DNA of 64,000 nt from contig NC_092804.1 of assembly GCF_040954645.1 (NCBI RefSeq), positions 42,623,753 through 42,687,752 on the forward strand. Direction: 5' to 3'. Under the pieces are notes generated by a model. The model worked only from the letters and a program-made list of their open reading frames with translations. It ran no database searches and was not told where the DNA came from. Source of the DNA: Diabrotica undecimpunctata (lineage: Eukaryota; Arthropoda; Insecta; Coleoptera; Chrysomelidae). The position numbers and the translations under genes are program-made. The number at the start of each line of letters is the position of its first letter. Within the stretch, counting starts at the first letter, position 1. Below, one piece after another: positions 32,961 to 45,023 of the stretch.

Positions 32961-35336
32961 AGAATTAATTCTCGCCAACATAGTTAAATTGCAGACTGAA
33001 TAGATTTGAATTACCTGTAAAACTGGGAAAATAATGGAATGAAATCTAGCAGGATCACCCTGGAATTTAATTCGAAATTAAGAAGGAAGAGAACCGAATT
33101 AAAGATCGCCCAAAATAGGAAGAGCAGAAAACAATAATTGACATATACAAAATAATCAAAATCCTTAATAGAAAACACAAAGACAAATTGAAATATAGTT
33201 ATTTAAGAACTGCAAGAAAAATAAATAAATCGTTAAAATTTAACACAAGATATGAGAAAATTTTAAAATTAAAGATGAAAAACAGAAAAACTAAATAGTA
33301 AACAAATAATGGGTACAAATAATAAAGGGATATTGTGCCAATATGTACAGTATTACCGTAATATTTAAGATATGTGAATATATAAGATTACTACGTTATC
33401 ATGGAAAAGAAAGATCTAATAGGAATATGGGGAAGATTATGACAACTGACAAAATCTTTAAAAGATCTAAACTGAAAAGCAAAAGTAAGATTTAAATACA
33501 TTAAAAAGGCTTGCCGGCAAACAATTTTGATGTCATAGTCATAATCTACTAAGTCAACTTTTACTTGAAGAAGTACTACTGCAGATTGGCTATTATTTAT
33601 ATATTTCGCAGCGAATCATTTAATTCTAATATAATCATTTCTAAGATTTCTAAACCAAAAGTTATAATTCTTCTATAAAATAAATCAGGTATTTCTTAAA
33701 AATAGAGTATAAACTACGTTCAAACAGTTTTTTATTGTTTCAGGACGAGCCAATGAACCTATTCGTTTAGTAAATTCGTCCTGATTAGATCGCGTAAGTA
33801 AATATTTTACACAACATTTATCTAATTGTATATATAGTTAACAATACTAGTATCATAATCTTTACAAAATAATTATATATCCATTCATTAAAAACCATTT
33901 TAAGTGCAATTAACAAAAAGGATCAGCTGTTGAAATAGGGCTGCCACAACAGCTGACAGCTGAAATATTTGTCCCATATTTTCAATAAAGTATTATCTAA
34001 TAGTCTAATATCTATAGTCCATTTTACTTTTGTAGTTTATTTTAAAATTGAAAAATACTAGCACTACGTTTGTTTTACTTGATACTGTTTTACTTTGAAT
34101 GACGGCTTTATATAATAATAAATTGCTGTCAATATTTGTAAGTTTGCCGGAGAATGAAAGACATTTTATTGTGTCATACTGTACCTCTAGCATAGAAAGG
34201 AGCCGTTTACTAAAATACGTCGAGTACAAATTTTAGAAAAAATCCGATGTATAAAACACCAAACACGAAAAAAAATTTCGAGACTCCATGAACACCAAAA
34301 ACGAGTTGTAAACCTGGTGTATATTTCAGTCAAACCGATTTTTTCTTTCAGTCGAGTTCAGTCGTTTATAAAAGAGCAGTCTTTTGAGAATTTATTATAT
34401 TTGTTTTTAAAGTATTGCTATTATTTCCGGAAATAAAATGAGTTTACAATAAAGGCCTCTAGCGTAAGAAAAATGTATCAAAAAAGATGAAAATCACGAC
34501 TAATATAAGTTTAGAAACACATCAAAAACACTATAAGAACACATGGGGTTTTACGGGTTTTTTTAAGGTTTAGGTAAACACTACGGCGAAGATCAATATT
34601 TTTTCAATCGATTCAAATGCAGGTTAGAAGAACAAGAAACTAGGTCTTTGTTTTTCGGCAAGTTTCCTCGATAATTATCCGCACTTATTATAAAAACAAT
34701 CATTTGCACTTGGGTTTTAGTAAATAAACGGTCATTTCCGCGATATTTCGAGGCCTATGCGATTTTTCTTTCAGTTTCTCTTGTGGATACGATGCAGTTT
34801 AGTTTCGGAATGTGCCGCTAGGGGATGGATGGCGATTGAAGGTAGGTTCACAGCGGACAAATTTCAGGATTTCAGCGGGCCCGAAACAAGACGAGGGATG
34901 AAAATATATACGGCAGCTGACACTTTAAAAATTTAATTTCAGAAGTATGTGACAGACATCTGACAAATCATTTCGTTATAAAATATTTATAAGAACCGAA
35001 TTCACCGGGTAACTAGGATCAATACTTTACGGGGTATAAAATCAATCACTTAATTACGTTTACCTAATTGTGATTAGGAATTGCGTAGTTTGAAGTTAGA
35101 GTAAATATATCAAGTTTACTGTAAATGCAGAAGGTAAGAAATTTGAAAAATTTCAGACAAAATGCATACAAAATAGGCCATACTTATCTTTCTAAAAATT
35201 ATTGATGAGAAAATGCAATAGGTAGGTGTTTATTATTGACAGAAATATACAGGTTTAAGATTATATCGCTTTTACATTGAATTAATCTGTACCTAAAAAT
35301 CACATATATTGTTCTGAAGCTATTTTCTTGTGGCAT
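32961..35336. other. AT-rich interval with no recognisable gene
   Basis: A purine-rich stretch at 33060-33300 gives Lys-rich nonsense frames. An inverted tract tcagctgttg/caacagctga lies near 33924-33958. A moderately GC-richer patch at 34780-34930 has no long frame. Nothing on either strand matches a family I know. Confidence 0.5.
35313..35336 (-). repeat. Dispersed motif atgccacaagaaaatagctt, copy 3
   Basis: Minus-strand copy of the 12388 motif, ending exactly where the inverted repeat of the downstream PLE begins. Confidence 0.6.
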
Positions 35337-36232
35337 CTTAAAGTAATTACTATTTTAATGAGAATAAGCCATAATTAAAGTTTAAAAAAAGTTTATTGAC
35401 GTTTTAATTTCCACTTCGGAATTCGTTCTCAAAATACAAACAATATGTTTTTTGTTACTTGGTGAAAAATTCTTCTAATAATTTAATTTTATCTGACTTA
35501 TTTGTATTGACAATTCAAACATACATTATACATTGTAAAGAAGACAAAAAAACTTAAAAAGTAAATAAATTCAACATTTCAACAACATTCAAAGCAACAA
35601 ACAAATTGAGATCAATTTTATCTAAAACTTAACCTAACAATGAACAAGAATGAACAAAAAATTGTATTTACAAAATACCTTGTGAATGAGATCAGTTTTA
35701 TTTAGGTGAAACATCAAGGCCATTAAATGTTAGAATAGGTGAACATCAATCTTTTATCAAAAATATAGAATTTGATAAATCTCAAATATGTAAACACGCA
35801 TGTGAAAATAAACATAGGGTTCAATGAAACAATCCAAGTATAGTCCTAAAAGAAACATATGGTAAAAAGAGAAAAATCAAAGAAGCGGCTCTAATTATGC
35901 TAAATGAGACCAGTTGTGTCGCAAATTCCTCGACAGAATGCAGTTACCCATATTAAAAGAGGAAGTTAATAAAAGGAAAATACCACTATTAGTAAGTCAG
36001 TAAAATATCGATGATACATCATTCAAGTTTTTTAAATAACATTCATATAGAATCAGAATTTGGTGTTTATTGAGATTAAATTAAATGTAAGAACAAGTAC
36101 TTACCATGTCGGGATAGTATTATGAGGTTTTTTTCCTAGTTTTTTTGTGGAAAGTGGAAGTTAAAACATTAATAAACTTATTTTAAACTTCAATTGTGGC
36201 TTATTCTCATTAAAATAGTAATTACAAAATTG
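35337..36232 (+). mobile_element. Short Penelope-like element with inverted ends and GIY-YIG domain
   Basis: Left end (35343-35425), taattactattttaatgaga then ataagcc...aagtttatt and tccacttc, is repeated inverted at 36145-36230. Between them, at 35640-36005, the plus strand encodes IYKIPCE*DQFYLGETSRPL, NVRIGEHQSFIKN, KSQICKHACENKHRVQ, KKRKIKEAALIMLNE and a Cys-containing end SSTECSYPY: the GIY-YIG endonuclease C-terminus of a Penelope-like polyprotein. The RT is absent (5' truncation). A stop and small frameshifts inactivate it. Inverted terminal segments are a known PLE arrangement. Confidence 0.8.
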
Positions 36233-36269
36233 ACATCAAACAAAACAAGTAAAAATTTTAGAAAGAAGT

Positions 36270-36450
36270 AAGTTCTTTAAGAGCCTTAGCCATCTCTCTG
36301 ACGTTGACAATTATTCTAGAGAATTTTCTTAATCTTGCTCAAGTTTAAAGAATTGGTCAACACAACTGTCGCAAATATTCTTCAGCCACGATGCTTGTTC
36401 TCTACCAAATCCACTTTATCCTTATATGCCACACTGTATTAATATTTATA
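36270..36450 (-). pseudogene. LINE ORF2 extreme C-terminal fragment
   Basis: Minus strand reads GREQASWLKNICDSCVD and, after a frameshift, IIVNVREMAKALKEL. This parallels GRRR-SWLKN.R.W and the .I.VNVR end found in LINE ORF2 proteins. Short and damaged. Confidence 0.45.
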
Positions 36451-37290
36451 CGGCTCTCTTGTTTGATCTTTTTTTCACGCATGGTATACGTACTTATCTT
36501 CTGTGAATCGACATCTCTAGGGACTCTAGTCCATTTATAGTACCCACTATCAGATTCACGATTTCTGTGCGATCATGTATAATTCAGAAAAATACTTAGT
36601 AAGGTCCTGTAAGACTCATAAGACTGATGAGTTAACTGTAGATGGTATCCAACCACACCGGTTTTATAGTTTTATTTATTAAAAAAGTTTAACAACAATC
36701 TGAATGTTATCTTCGCCCAGTATTTTGAGAAGTGCCACTCCTTTAATAATAGAAAATATCAACAAGCTTTAAAAAGAACAAATGCTCTTAAGGGGACTTT
36801 TACTATCTAAATTTTCAAAAAATCCATTTTGGTTTTTTTACGTAAAAACATTCCTTAGTATCATAGAAATACTGTCCTAAAATTTTATTAAGAAATTCAA
36901 AATAGAAACAAAGTTATCGCTGTATTTATAAAGGTAAGCACCTGAGCTTAAACTCGCTTTTATAAAACATTGCGCGCCCCGCTTCATCTGTGCACCTGCA
37001 ACTCAACAATTGCTTTCTAAAACTTGTTTATATTATTGAAAATTATTATTGTTTTAAAAATTGGAGAAAAGCCTGGATCTGGTGGTCATTTAAAAGACGA
37101 TCGAAGTATGGGGACACATTGAAATAAGCATAATATGAGAAGAAAATTCAAAAGTAATCAGCTTACTGCGGAAAACAATTATGAATTACTTAGTTTTTCG
37201 GCAAAATTGGATAAAAATTAAAATTGGAATAAATTGGAGAAATAGCAAAGAGTTGGTCGGAAATATCGACGAAGCTCATATTGCTCAAGC
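36451..37290. other. Non-coding interval before the GTAA-tail LINE
   Basis: No conserved frame. A tract with tttataaaacattgcgcgcc near 36958-36980 is the only compositional feature. The last ~20 bp supply the ATG that fuses to the LINE frame at 37281. Confidence 0.4.
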
Positions 37291-37291
37291 C

Positions 37292-37300
37292 AATAGAAAA
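37292..37300 (+). repeat. Likely TSD of the GTAA-tail LINE, left (aatagaaaa)
   Basis: 9-bp match to 38461-38469 at the other end; A-rich, so chance is possible. Confidence 0.6.
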
Positions 37301-38460
37301 GTGCTGGGAGTTTGATCGTGAGCTTCATCAGATGTTCATAGATTTTAAACAAGCATTTGATAGAGTATGCAGGGCCAGACTGTGGACAGCGATGCAGAAA
37401 CTTGGCTTTCCAAAAAATCTAGTCAGGTTGATACGAATGTGTATGGAACGGTTACGATGTAAGGTGAGAGTTGGACAACAATACTCGGAGACATTTGAAA
37501 TAAACAATGGACTAAAACAGAGAGATGCACTTTCACCACAACTCTTCAATTTAGCTCTGAAACACATAATCAGAAGTGCAAGAATCGAAAAACCAAATAC
37601 AGTATTTCATCGAGAAGGACCAAACTTACTACTGGCATTTGCAGACGATATCGATCTAATAGGAAACACACGATTAAGGATGAAGGAGACTTTCGTGAGG
37701 TTCGAAAAGGAAGCAGAGAAGATGGGGCTCCAAATCAACGAAAACAGGACGAAATATATGTATATGAGCCGCACTAATCAAAGCAGAGACAGAATCGATC
37801 AGAACATCACCATCGATGACTTTAACTTTGAGCGCGTTAAAGAATTCAAGTATCTTGGAACAACAATAACTAAAGACAATAACGGATCACAAGAAATAAA
37901 CAACAGTATTCAGGCCGGCAGCAGATGTCTTTTTGCCCTCCAAAACCTTATAAAATCGAAACAACTAACAAGACGCACGAAGATACAGGTCTATAAAACA
38001 ATCATACGACCCATTGTGATGTATGGAAACGAAACGTGGACGATAACAAAGGCAAACGAAGAGAGACTATGTGTTTGGGAAAGAAAAATCTTAAGGAAGA
38101 TCTTTGGCCCTGTGCTGGATGAAGCATCAGTACAATATAGGATAAGAACTAACAAAGAGCTCGAAGAACTTTACCCAGACGCCAACATCATAAAAGAAAT
38201 AAAGTCCAGAAGACTCCAATGGGCAGGACACCTCAGAAGAACAGTAAGACTGGTGTGGGAGGAAGTCCCAACTGGAAGGAGACCACGCGGACGCAATCGT
38301 CTCCATTGGCGAGATAATATAGCAGGAGACCTAAGCACTATGGGCGTGGAGAATTGGATGGAGGTTGTTCAAGACAGAAAACAGTAGAGGCATGTGGTCG
38401 AGTCGGCTAAAACCCACGAAGGGTTGTAACGCCACGGAGTAAGTAAGTAAGTAAGTAAGT
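37301..38460 (+). mobile_element. 5'-truncated LINE with uninterrupted RT frame, (GTAA)n tail
   Basis: A single open frame of 368 codons (37281-38387; the first ~6 codons are target DNA) covers the RT from its first catalytic block onward: FIDFKQAFD (residues 19-27), GLKQRDALSPQLFNLAL (77-93; usual RQGD is KQRD), LAFADDIDLIG (118-128, intact FADD), EFKYLGTTIT, VMYGNETWTI (247-256), LQWAGHLRR (312-320) and RRPRGRNRLHWRDNI. The 3' end is GGGTTGTAACGCCACGG plus (GTAA)n at 38439-38460. A 9-bp repeat aatagaaaa flanks it (37292-37300, 38461-38469). It lacks the endonuclease and the first RT blocks, so it cannot retrotranspose, but the absence of stops marks a recent insertion. Confidence 0.9.
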
Positions 38461-38469
38461 AATAGAAAA
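38461..38469 (+). repeat. Likely TSD of the GTAA-tail LINE, right (aatagaaaa)
   Basis: Immediately follows the last GTAA unit. Confidence 0.6.
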
Positions 38470-39040
38470 AGCAACGAGACATCGAGAGGGTAAATTCACC
38501 CCCAAAACAGTCGTTTTTTCGAACTTATTCGATAGTCTTAGTCTTAGACTTAGTCGATAAAATTTCATATAAAAGTCTTAAAAATAAAAACAAAATTAAT
38601 TTTTTAAAGGTTTATTTACTAGTTTTAAGTCCCAGGAATTAAATTCCGTTGGAATTTAAAAAAATGTTACAGAGGGCAGAAAAGTAAATTAAAATGCATA
38701 TTATGGAACACGCCCAGTGGTAAAAAATAAATAAAGTGTCAAAAAAATTTTTTTGTATACCTCAAATTATTTTTAACAATGAATAAAAAAAATTTGACCA
38801 TAAATATAATAGCTTTTTGTTTTATATTTAAAAATTCTAATGAATAATTAAGTGTTTTTGGATGTACAGTAATAATTTTTTAAATTTTTAAACATAAAAA
38901 TAGGTTTTGTATATTAAAAAAAGATGAGAGACTGTGATAAATTTTATCAACATTATAATACATCTTCTTTGATACAACCTCATTAAGTTTGAAAGTAGTG
39001 AATTTTTTAATTAATTATACCAACGCCAACACTTTATTCA
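38470..39040. other. Very AT-rich non-coding interval
   Basis: No frame of interest. Around 38535-38560 a short repeated tattcgatagtcttagtctt tract is followed by long A/T runs. Confidence 0.5.
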
Positions 39041-39056
39041 TCACATTTGTAGCTCC

Positions 39057-39085
39057 CTGATGAAGGACATAACCAATGTCCGAAA
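39057..39085 (+). ncRNA. Hammerhead-ribozyme-core-like motif at a PLE-type 3' end
   Basis: Reads CTGATGA (39057-39063), a GGACAT...ATGTCC stem II with loop aacca (39065-39081) and GAAA (39082-39085), then gcttggaataaa. The order and spacing fit the hammerhead core, and this sequence type is typical of Penelope-like terminal repeats. Stems I and III are not obvious, so catalytic competence is uncertain. No PLE coding sequence adjoins it. Confidence 0.55.
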
Positions 39086-39188
39086 GCTTGGAATAAAGAT
39101 TTAAAAGAGTACACGTTTCATTTTTTATTGCTGCAAACCCAATATTTAACGTTTGCTTCCTTACGTTGTCAGCAAATACTTCTGGTTC

Positions 39189-39189
<1 letters not shown>

Positions 39190-39248
<59 letters not shown>
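39190..39248. repeat. (TA)n microsatellite, ~59 bp
   Basis: Pure TA run 100 bp after the hammerhead-like motif. Confidence 0.95.
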
Positions 39249-39249
<1 letters not shown>

Positions 39250-39374
39250 GCGGATACGCGGGGCTGTTATACAATCATACTTGCCTCTGGTTATAGAAGA
39301 ATTATTAAAGTCTTCAGCTGACAGCAAACCTTTGTATTCACTACTGGGTAGAAGATAAATACTCGAGATGGTCG

Positions 39375-39560
39375 AATAAAACATTTAAGACGGATTCATA
39401 GACGGATGGTGAAGACATCTTGGACAGCAAGAAAAACTGGTGAAGAGGTACTAAGGAGAGTCAACAAAGATGGAGAATTGGCAAAGTTTGTTTTTCCAAA
39501 GTGAAGCTTTCACAATGGTGACCGCCAACGACGATAATTCTGTAATGGCGCGTGAAGAAG
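39375..39560 (+). pseudogene. Short LINE (GAA-tail family) C-terminal fragment with internal deletion
   Basis: Translates to RRMVKTSWTARKTGEEVLRR and VNKDGELAKF, parallel to RRILKIPWTARKTNEEVLAR at 45585-45645, then jumps to VTANDDNS and gcgcgtgaagaagaag, the family's end. About 80 codons between are missing. Confidence 0.7.
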
Positions 39561-39935
39561 AAGGCCGTTTTTATTATTTTATGTCTGGGTGTGTGTCCCA
39601 GAACCAACATCATGATGGAAATGTAAAATTATGCTCTTCAAACAATAAATACAATTATTCTCTCAGAATACGCTGCAGGTTTAACGAAACAATTAATTAT
39701 TGGTTTCGATTCTGACAGAATAAACCAAGACTGAATATGGCTTCAAATTCAACCCGTTAAAAATATTTATATTCAACGAAAATACAAAGAACGACGCTTA
39801 TCTAGAACATGCTTATCAAGGAATAGGTAAGCTATTATATGGATATTACAAAAGACGTAAACATCACCAAGGTTTACCATCAAGAAGATGGTAAAGCAAC
39901 TACAAAGTTGGTAAAGTTGCGCCAACTACAAAGTA
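39561..39935. other. Interval without recognised features
   Basis: No conserved coding sequence. An imperfect direct repeat (ccaagg/accatcaagaagatggtaaag, aactacaaagttggtaaagt) lies at 39865-39930. Confidence 0.4.
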
Positions 39936-39939
39936 CATA

Positions 39940-41200
39940 AATTTGTGATAACGATGATAACGATCGAGAATTCTAAACAAAGTATAAATAATATTTTAAG
40001 TAGAATATTATCATCTTGTCCAACTGCTTTACCGTTCTTTATTTTTTGAAGTGCATGAACAAGTTCTTCGTTTGTTATTTTAATGACTATTGCTGTTACT
40101 TTCTCCGTTAGCTCAACTGGTTTTATGTTAAATTTTGACATGTTTTTCGCGAACTAGTATTTTATAATTTTCGTGCAGGTTACATTTATTCGGGTTAAAA
40201 TCTTTAGCTTTTTTCCTCTAGATTTGGCCACTTTATATATATTTTCTTCATCCTCCGTGGTATCAAGTTGATCGTATAGTTTACACACGCTTCTGCTTTT
40301 GCTTTTGCTACTAGTAATTTAGCTTTCCTTGTGACTATCATATAATTTTGAACATTTGTGTCCGACCTATTTTGTTTGAACTGTTTATATAGGTTTCTTT
40401 TCTTTTTTATTTTTTCTTGAATTTAGTTTGATTACTATCTGGTCTCTTTACTCCCAAATTTCCTTCCTAAACTTTTCCAAGTATTTCAATCGCAGTCCAA
40501 TCCATATTCCTCCAAATTGTACCAGAAACTCCTTTTTTGTTCCAGCTAATTTTTATATAATTTTTGCTCTGTCCAACACAAGCAACTTATGTTGTTGACT
40601 CACAGTCTCACTATTACCTTGCAGTCCTTACATTTAAGTATATCTTCTTTTTGTCATGAAATAGTCTATCTAAAACTGATTTTGTTCACTTTTATGGGTG
40701 CTAAGTTGACTTCTTCTCTTTTAAAAGAATGTGTGAACAATTGCCATATCTATGCTGTAGCTGATTCGAGCGTATCAGCTCCATCAATATTTCTAGTTAT
40801 AATCCGTCATGTATCGCTTCATATTATCTCTTTCATTGATCTACATTTACAATAAAATCACCTCCTTTTATGTCGCTCTCCTCTGGTGAAATATTTCTAA
40901 GTATTTATTCTAATTAATAATATAAATCTTTACTTTTATTCTTACCTACACTGACTTGTGTAGCATACACCCACAACATTCTACAATTCTTTATCAAATA
41001 CAAATTTCACTGACAATATTTTATTACTTGTTCTTACAACTTCTACGGTATTATCTTTTATTTTACTCCCAGTAATTATACCAACTCTATTACTAGTATT
41101 ACTTTCCCCTACATAGTTCAATTTATATCCTTCACCTAGTTCTTTCGCCCTTTATCCTTTACACCTTGCCTCTTAGGTGCAAGCAATTTGTATTTAACTT
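39940..41200 (-). pseudogene. Decayed LINE: endonuclease end, linker and start of RT
   Basis: Reading the minus strand from high to low coordinates: GDF-like block and NGERLL-type remnants at 40600-40860, a DRLFHDK segment, then a basic linker at 40240-40330 (AKLLVAKAKAEA..., with RST*YHGG*RKYI) and RKKAKDFNPNKC at 40180-40220, NLTEKVTAIVIKITNEELVH-like frame and LQKIKNGKAVGQDD (40000-40060), the N-K-A-x-G-x-D start of the RT. RT catalytic blocks are absent because the copy ends there. Stops are frequent. Confidence 0.6.
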
Positions 41201-41825
41201 ATTTTAATGGTGTTCCCCATGAAATAGTCTTTATGCGGATCTCCAAATGCAGACTCTGCTTCGGAGACGCTACTTTGCTGAAAAAATTTTACTTCAGGAG
41301 ACGCTATCATATCAGTATAATTTTTGTTATATTGGAGAAGGTATTTTTGGACATTCGATACCTAAATACCTTTTCTATCAGCATCATATGATAGCCATTG
41401 ATGAGTTATTTGGCCAATATACCACCGATGCAACTAAAGTGCCGTATGACTCCATACCCGCTTACTGCTTATTCTAAATTATCTTTTTGAAACGTATGAT
41501 TTTTAAAAAATTTTTGAGTACTGTTTATAGAAGAATGTCCTTAATTTATAGTTTATACATTCATGACAAAATTTATTGAACGGTTTGGCTACATCAAACA
41601 ACAGACTGTTGATTTTCTAAAGATTTCCTCTATTATACCGGTTATTGTATGTATGAGTTTATTCTAGAATGATTGTTTCCAAACGTAATTGACGATTTGG
41701 TATCAGATTTTTTGTTTCCGTTATTAACTTTTGTTCAAACAATTTTATATACTGGTTGTTTGATACTGCATTAGGAGACATTTCTAATTTTGGTATCATA
41801 GTAACTTCCACTACTTCCAGCCTGC
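41201..41825. other. Interval with two short overlapping frames of unknown nature
   Basis: Plus-strand frames at 41188-41391 and 41247-41477 (67 and 76 codons) cover the same DNA; the second reads LLRRRYFAEKILLQETLSYQ. A direct repeat ggagacgctact/ggagacgctatc lies at 41263 and 41297. The text is somewhat protein-like, but I recognise no family. Confidence 0.25.
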
Positions 41826-41829
41826 TATT

Positions 41830-43240
41830 GTAATCAGATCACAAACCAGTAGTGAACAAAATAAGACTCAAAAAAGTAAATAATAAAACAAAGTAAAGTA
41901 AAACAAGTTAATTACGGAATCTACTAATAAGACAACGCCTGACAAATAAAATCAATAATAGATTAATAAATGTTAAATTCTGGAAAATATTGAAGCGAAT
42001 AGAAAATGAATATTAATAAAGACAGGAATAGATAGATAAATGTCAAAAAAAACTGACACCAACCAGATGCAAAAAGAAACAATGGATGTTAGAGGAAATT
42101 TTAATTTAATGGAAGAAAGACGTCAATATAAAAACCAAGATAATCAGATTTACAATAAAGTGTATAAACAAAAAAAAAAGAAAATTTGGCAAAGGAAAAA
42201 GAAATGGTTAAAAGAACAATGCGCAGAAATAGAAGAGTACCAGAAAATACATGTTGGTTTTAACACCGACAAAAAAAGATTAAAGAATTAACTGACAACA
42301 ATAAAAAGACCGGGAATACTGACCGATACAAATGGAAAACTAATGACGAATCTTCTTGAGGCCATATCAGAATTATCGGACGTTAGCGATCACCATTGCA
42401 AAGGTTTCTCGATCTTCTTTTGACTGTTTTGAATGTTTAGTGTTGAATACTAACTAAAAATTAAAGAAATGGACAGAATACATCAATGACTTGTTCAAAG
42501 ATAATAAAACGGAACAGATGGAACTGGAAGTAGAAGATGGTGTGGTTTTAAAGATATTAAAAAAGGAAATTAAAATGGTATTAAAAACAGCAAAAATGGC
42601 AAAGCAGCAGGTCCAAATCAAATCTCAGTAGAAAGCTTAAAATAGCATAGCAAACCATAAATGATAAAACCTTAGAAAATATAATAGACTCAGCTGAACA
42701 AGTCCAACTACTAAAGACAAGCAATTTATGTAAAAAATATGGACTAAAAATGAATATGAAAAGACAAAATATATTATAATTATAAAGAAAACCAATACAC
42801 AAACAAACATTCATTTGGGAGATGTACATATAGAAAGGGTTGAAAAATACAAATAGCTGGGGGCCTGGATTTCGAAAATTAATCATCAAACAACAGAAAT
42901 ACGGGCCATGATAGAAATAGCAAGAAGTGCGTTTGTAAAAATGAAAAAAATTCGCTGTAAGAAAGACCTTAGACTAGAACTGAGGATAAGAACTCTAGGA
43001 TGTTTCGTTTTTTCGATACTTGTAATACGGACTTAAAAGCTGGACACTGAAGCAATAGATAATACAGAAAAACATTAGGGAAGGAAGGAGTGTGGAAAGA
43101 AGGAGAGTGACATGATTTAAAAATTTAAGAGACTGGTTTAGATGCAGTTCAACAGAACTCTTCAGAGCAGCAGTAGATAGAGTAAAGATAGTGATGATGA
43201 TATCCAACCTCCGATTGGGAGACGGCACTTAAGGAAGAAG
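41830..43240 (+). pseudogene. LINE (GAA-tail family), endonuclease end to tail, internally deleted
   Basis: Blocks in order: SDHKPVVNKIRLKK (41840; endonuclease end), a long Lys-rich linker, YINDLFKDNKTEQMELEVED (42475-42540), VLKILKKEIKMVLK, then a deletion of the whole RT palm. It resumes at KYGLKMNMK (42740), HLGDVHIERVEKYK, IRAMIEIARSAFVKMKKIRC, KDLRLELRIR, CFVFSILVI, and finally FKRLV*MQFNRTLQSSSR in a shifted frame and ISNLRLGDGT (43200-43230) with ggcacttaaggaagaag. Catalytic YADD is missing. Confidence 0.75.
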
Positions 43241-43539
43241 ATATATGCTATGTACATTTTACTAAATATTTATCCTAAAATATCTAGATTTTGTCGTTGC
43301 TTAGCTTTAATATCTCGCTTGATATTTAATCTCCGTCAGGAGATTTTATTGGTTTTCATGGATCTTATTGCATGAATAACCCCTGCTTTATTAATCTCGA
43401 GTCCTGCGCTTCCGCATAGATACTCCATCGAGGAATTTCCTTCTCTCTTATCTTGAAATATTTGCTATATATATTCATTTTATCTACGTAATTTTTGTTC
43501 TTTATCCATGATAATGTTTTCTTCAACAGCTTAATGAGA

Positions 43540-44390
43540 TCGTTGGAGGAAAATCGCATAGATTATCGGTACTCCAAACTGATCACGAATGTATACAATA
43601 ATGTAACTATGACTGTAAGACCACACAAAGATACAAAGTGTATAAAAATCGATAGAGGAATTAGACAATTAGACACGTTATCTTACTTTACGGTAGTTTT
43701 GGAACATGTTTCAAAAAATTGTGGCATGAAGCCAAAGGAATCAACGTCCACGGCGAAATGCTCTCGCACCTACGATTTGCGGACGACATTGTTCTGATGA
43801 CAAGTAATTTAAAAGAGATTGTAACTATGCTTACTACTAGATGAGCTAGATGCCACCAGTAATGAAGTTGATTTGAACATAAATTTTGGAAAGACAGAAT
43901 ACATGACAAATCTAGTACCAAGCGAAAATACAAAAGTCGACTGCTACGAAATGAGACCAGTTTATAAATTGACAGGGACAACCAAACTGCTAAACTGCAA
44001 AGAAGAATCACTTTAGCATGGGCTGCATATGGAGCTCTATTAGACATCTTTAAGAGCAACATGTAAGATTATTTGAAAAAGGAGACGTTCGATCAATATG
44101 TGCTTCCAGTCATGACTTACGGCACCGAAACACTTTCCTTAACCCAGGCTACAGCAACCAAACTCAGAGAGTAGCGTAAAGAAGAATGGAACGCTCGCTA
44201 CTTGGCCTGACTCTCAGAGGCAGGGTTAGAAACGAAGAAATAAAAAGAAGGACAAGCGTCACAGATGTCATAGAGCGCATAGCATGGCTGAAGTGGAATT
44301 TGGCTAGAATGAATGACGGGCAGTGGATAACTGGAAGAAATTAGGGGAGGCCATGTTCAACTTTGTACACAGAAGACTGGATGACAATGT
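43540..44390 (+). pseudogene. LINE RT and C-terminus, frameshifted
   Basis: Begins LEENRIDYRYSKLITNVYNN (43543), KCIKIDRGIRQLDTLS (RQGD altered to RQLD), then in a new frame VHGEMLSHLRFADDIVLMTS with intact FADD (43745-43800). It continues with ELDATSNEVDLNINFGKTEY, MTNLVPSEN, TAKLQRRITLAWAAYGALL, QCVLPVMTYGTETLSLTQAT, RSLLGLTLRGRVRNEEIK, SVTDVIERIAWLKWN, ARMNDGQW and FNFVHRRLDDN at the end. This is the same family as 30255-32960. At least four frame changes; inactive. Confidence 0.85.
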
Positions 44391-44399
44391 TTCCATCTC

Positions 44400-45010
44400 T
44401 ATACAGCAGTTTATTTAAGTTGTTACTTCAGCTAGTTCTTTGACTTTTTTACTTCAACTTGAATTTTCCATATTGTCCCAAACGTATCAGGTGTAAAATA
44501 GATATGTTTCATAAAAATCTGAGGAAGAAAATATGCAGGTTATCTAACACAGTAACAAATGAACAACCGGTCAAAACGAATATTCATTTCGCAGCCTAAG
44601 GAAAGTAGATGGAAAAATCGGGTAGATCAGAATGCTCGCATAATTAGTGCAACAAACGCGCAATAGCTACCAATGGTTAGGTGACGATCTTCTTTGTCTT
44701 CTTTATTTCAGATATATGAAACATGTTCTTTGAATCCAAATATTAAATTTAGTGCGTCTGCTGTTAACTAAGGGAAGATTATATTCAGACAATAATATTT
44801 GTGTGTTCAGAAATATTGGAAGTGTCTAATTAATAGTCTAATGTAAAATTGCTAAATACACATGATACATGAACGTGTTAACAAAGAAAGAGAAGAAAAT
44901 ATTGTCACTTATTGACTTTTTGGCCACCATAAGAAACTAGAAGAAGCCTGAACTGAGGAGACGAATTGGACTCTAAAATCAAGCAGAAAAATCAAAACAA
45001 AAAATAAAAA
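44400..45010 (+). other. Mostly non-coding; possible LINE C-terminal scrap at 44595-44680
   Basis: The plus strand at 44595-44680 reads QPKESRWKNRVDQNARIISA, resembling the GRP..RW.D.V..D...IGA block of some LINE ORF2 C-termini. The rest of the interval is AT-rich with no frame. Confidence 0.35.
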
Positions 45011-45012
45011 AT

Positions 45013-45023
45013 AGAGTTACAAT
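45013..45023 (+). repeat. TSD of the young GAA-tail LINE, left (agagttacaat)
   Basis: Perfect 11-bp repeat of 45920-45930. Confidence 0.85.
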
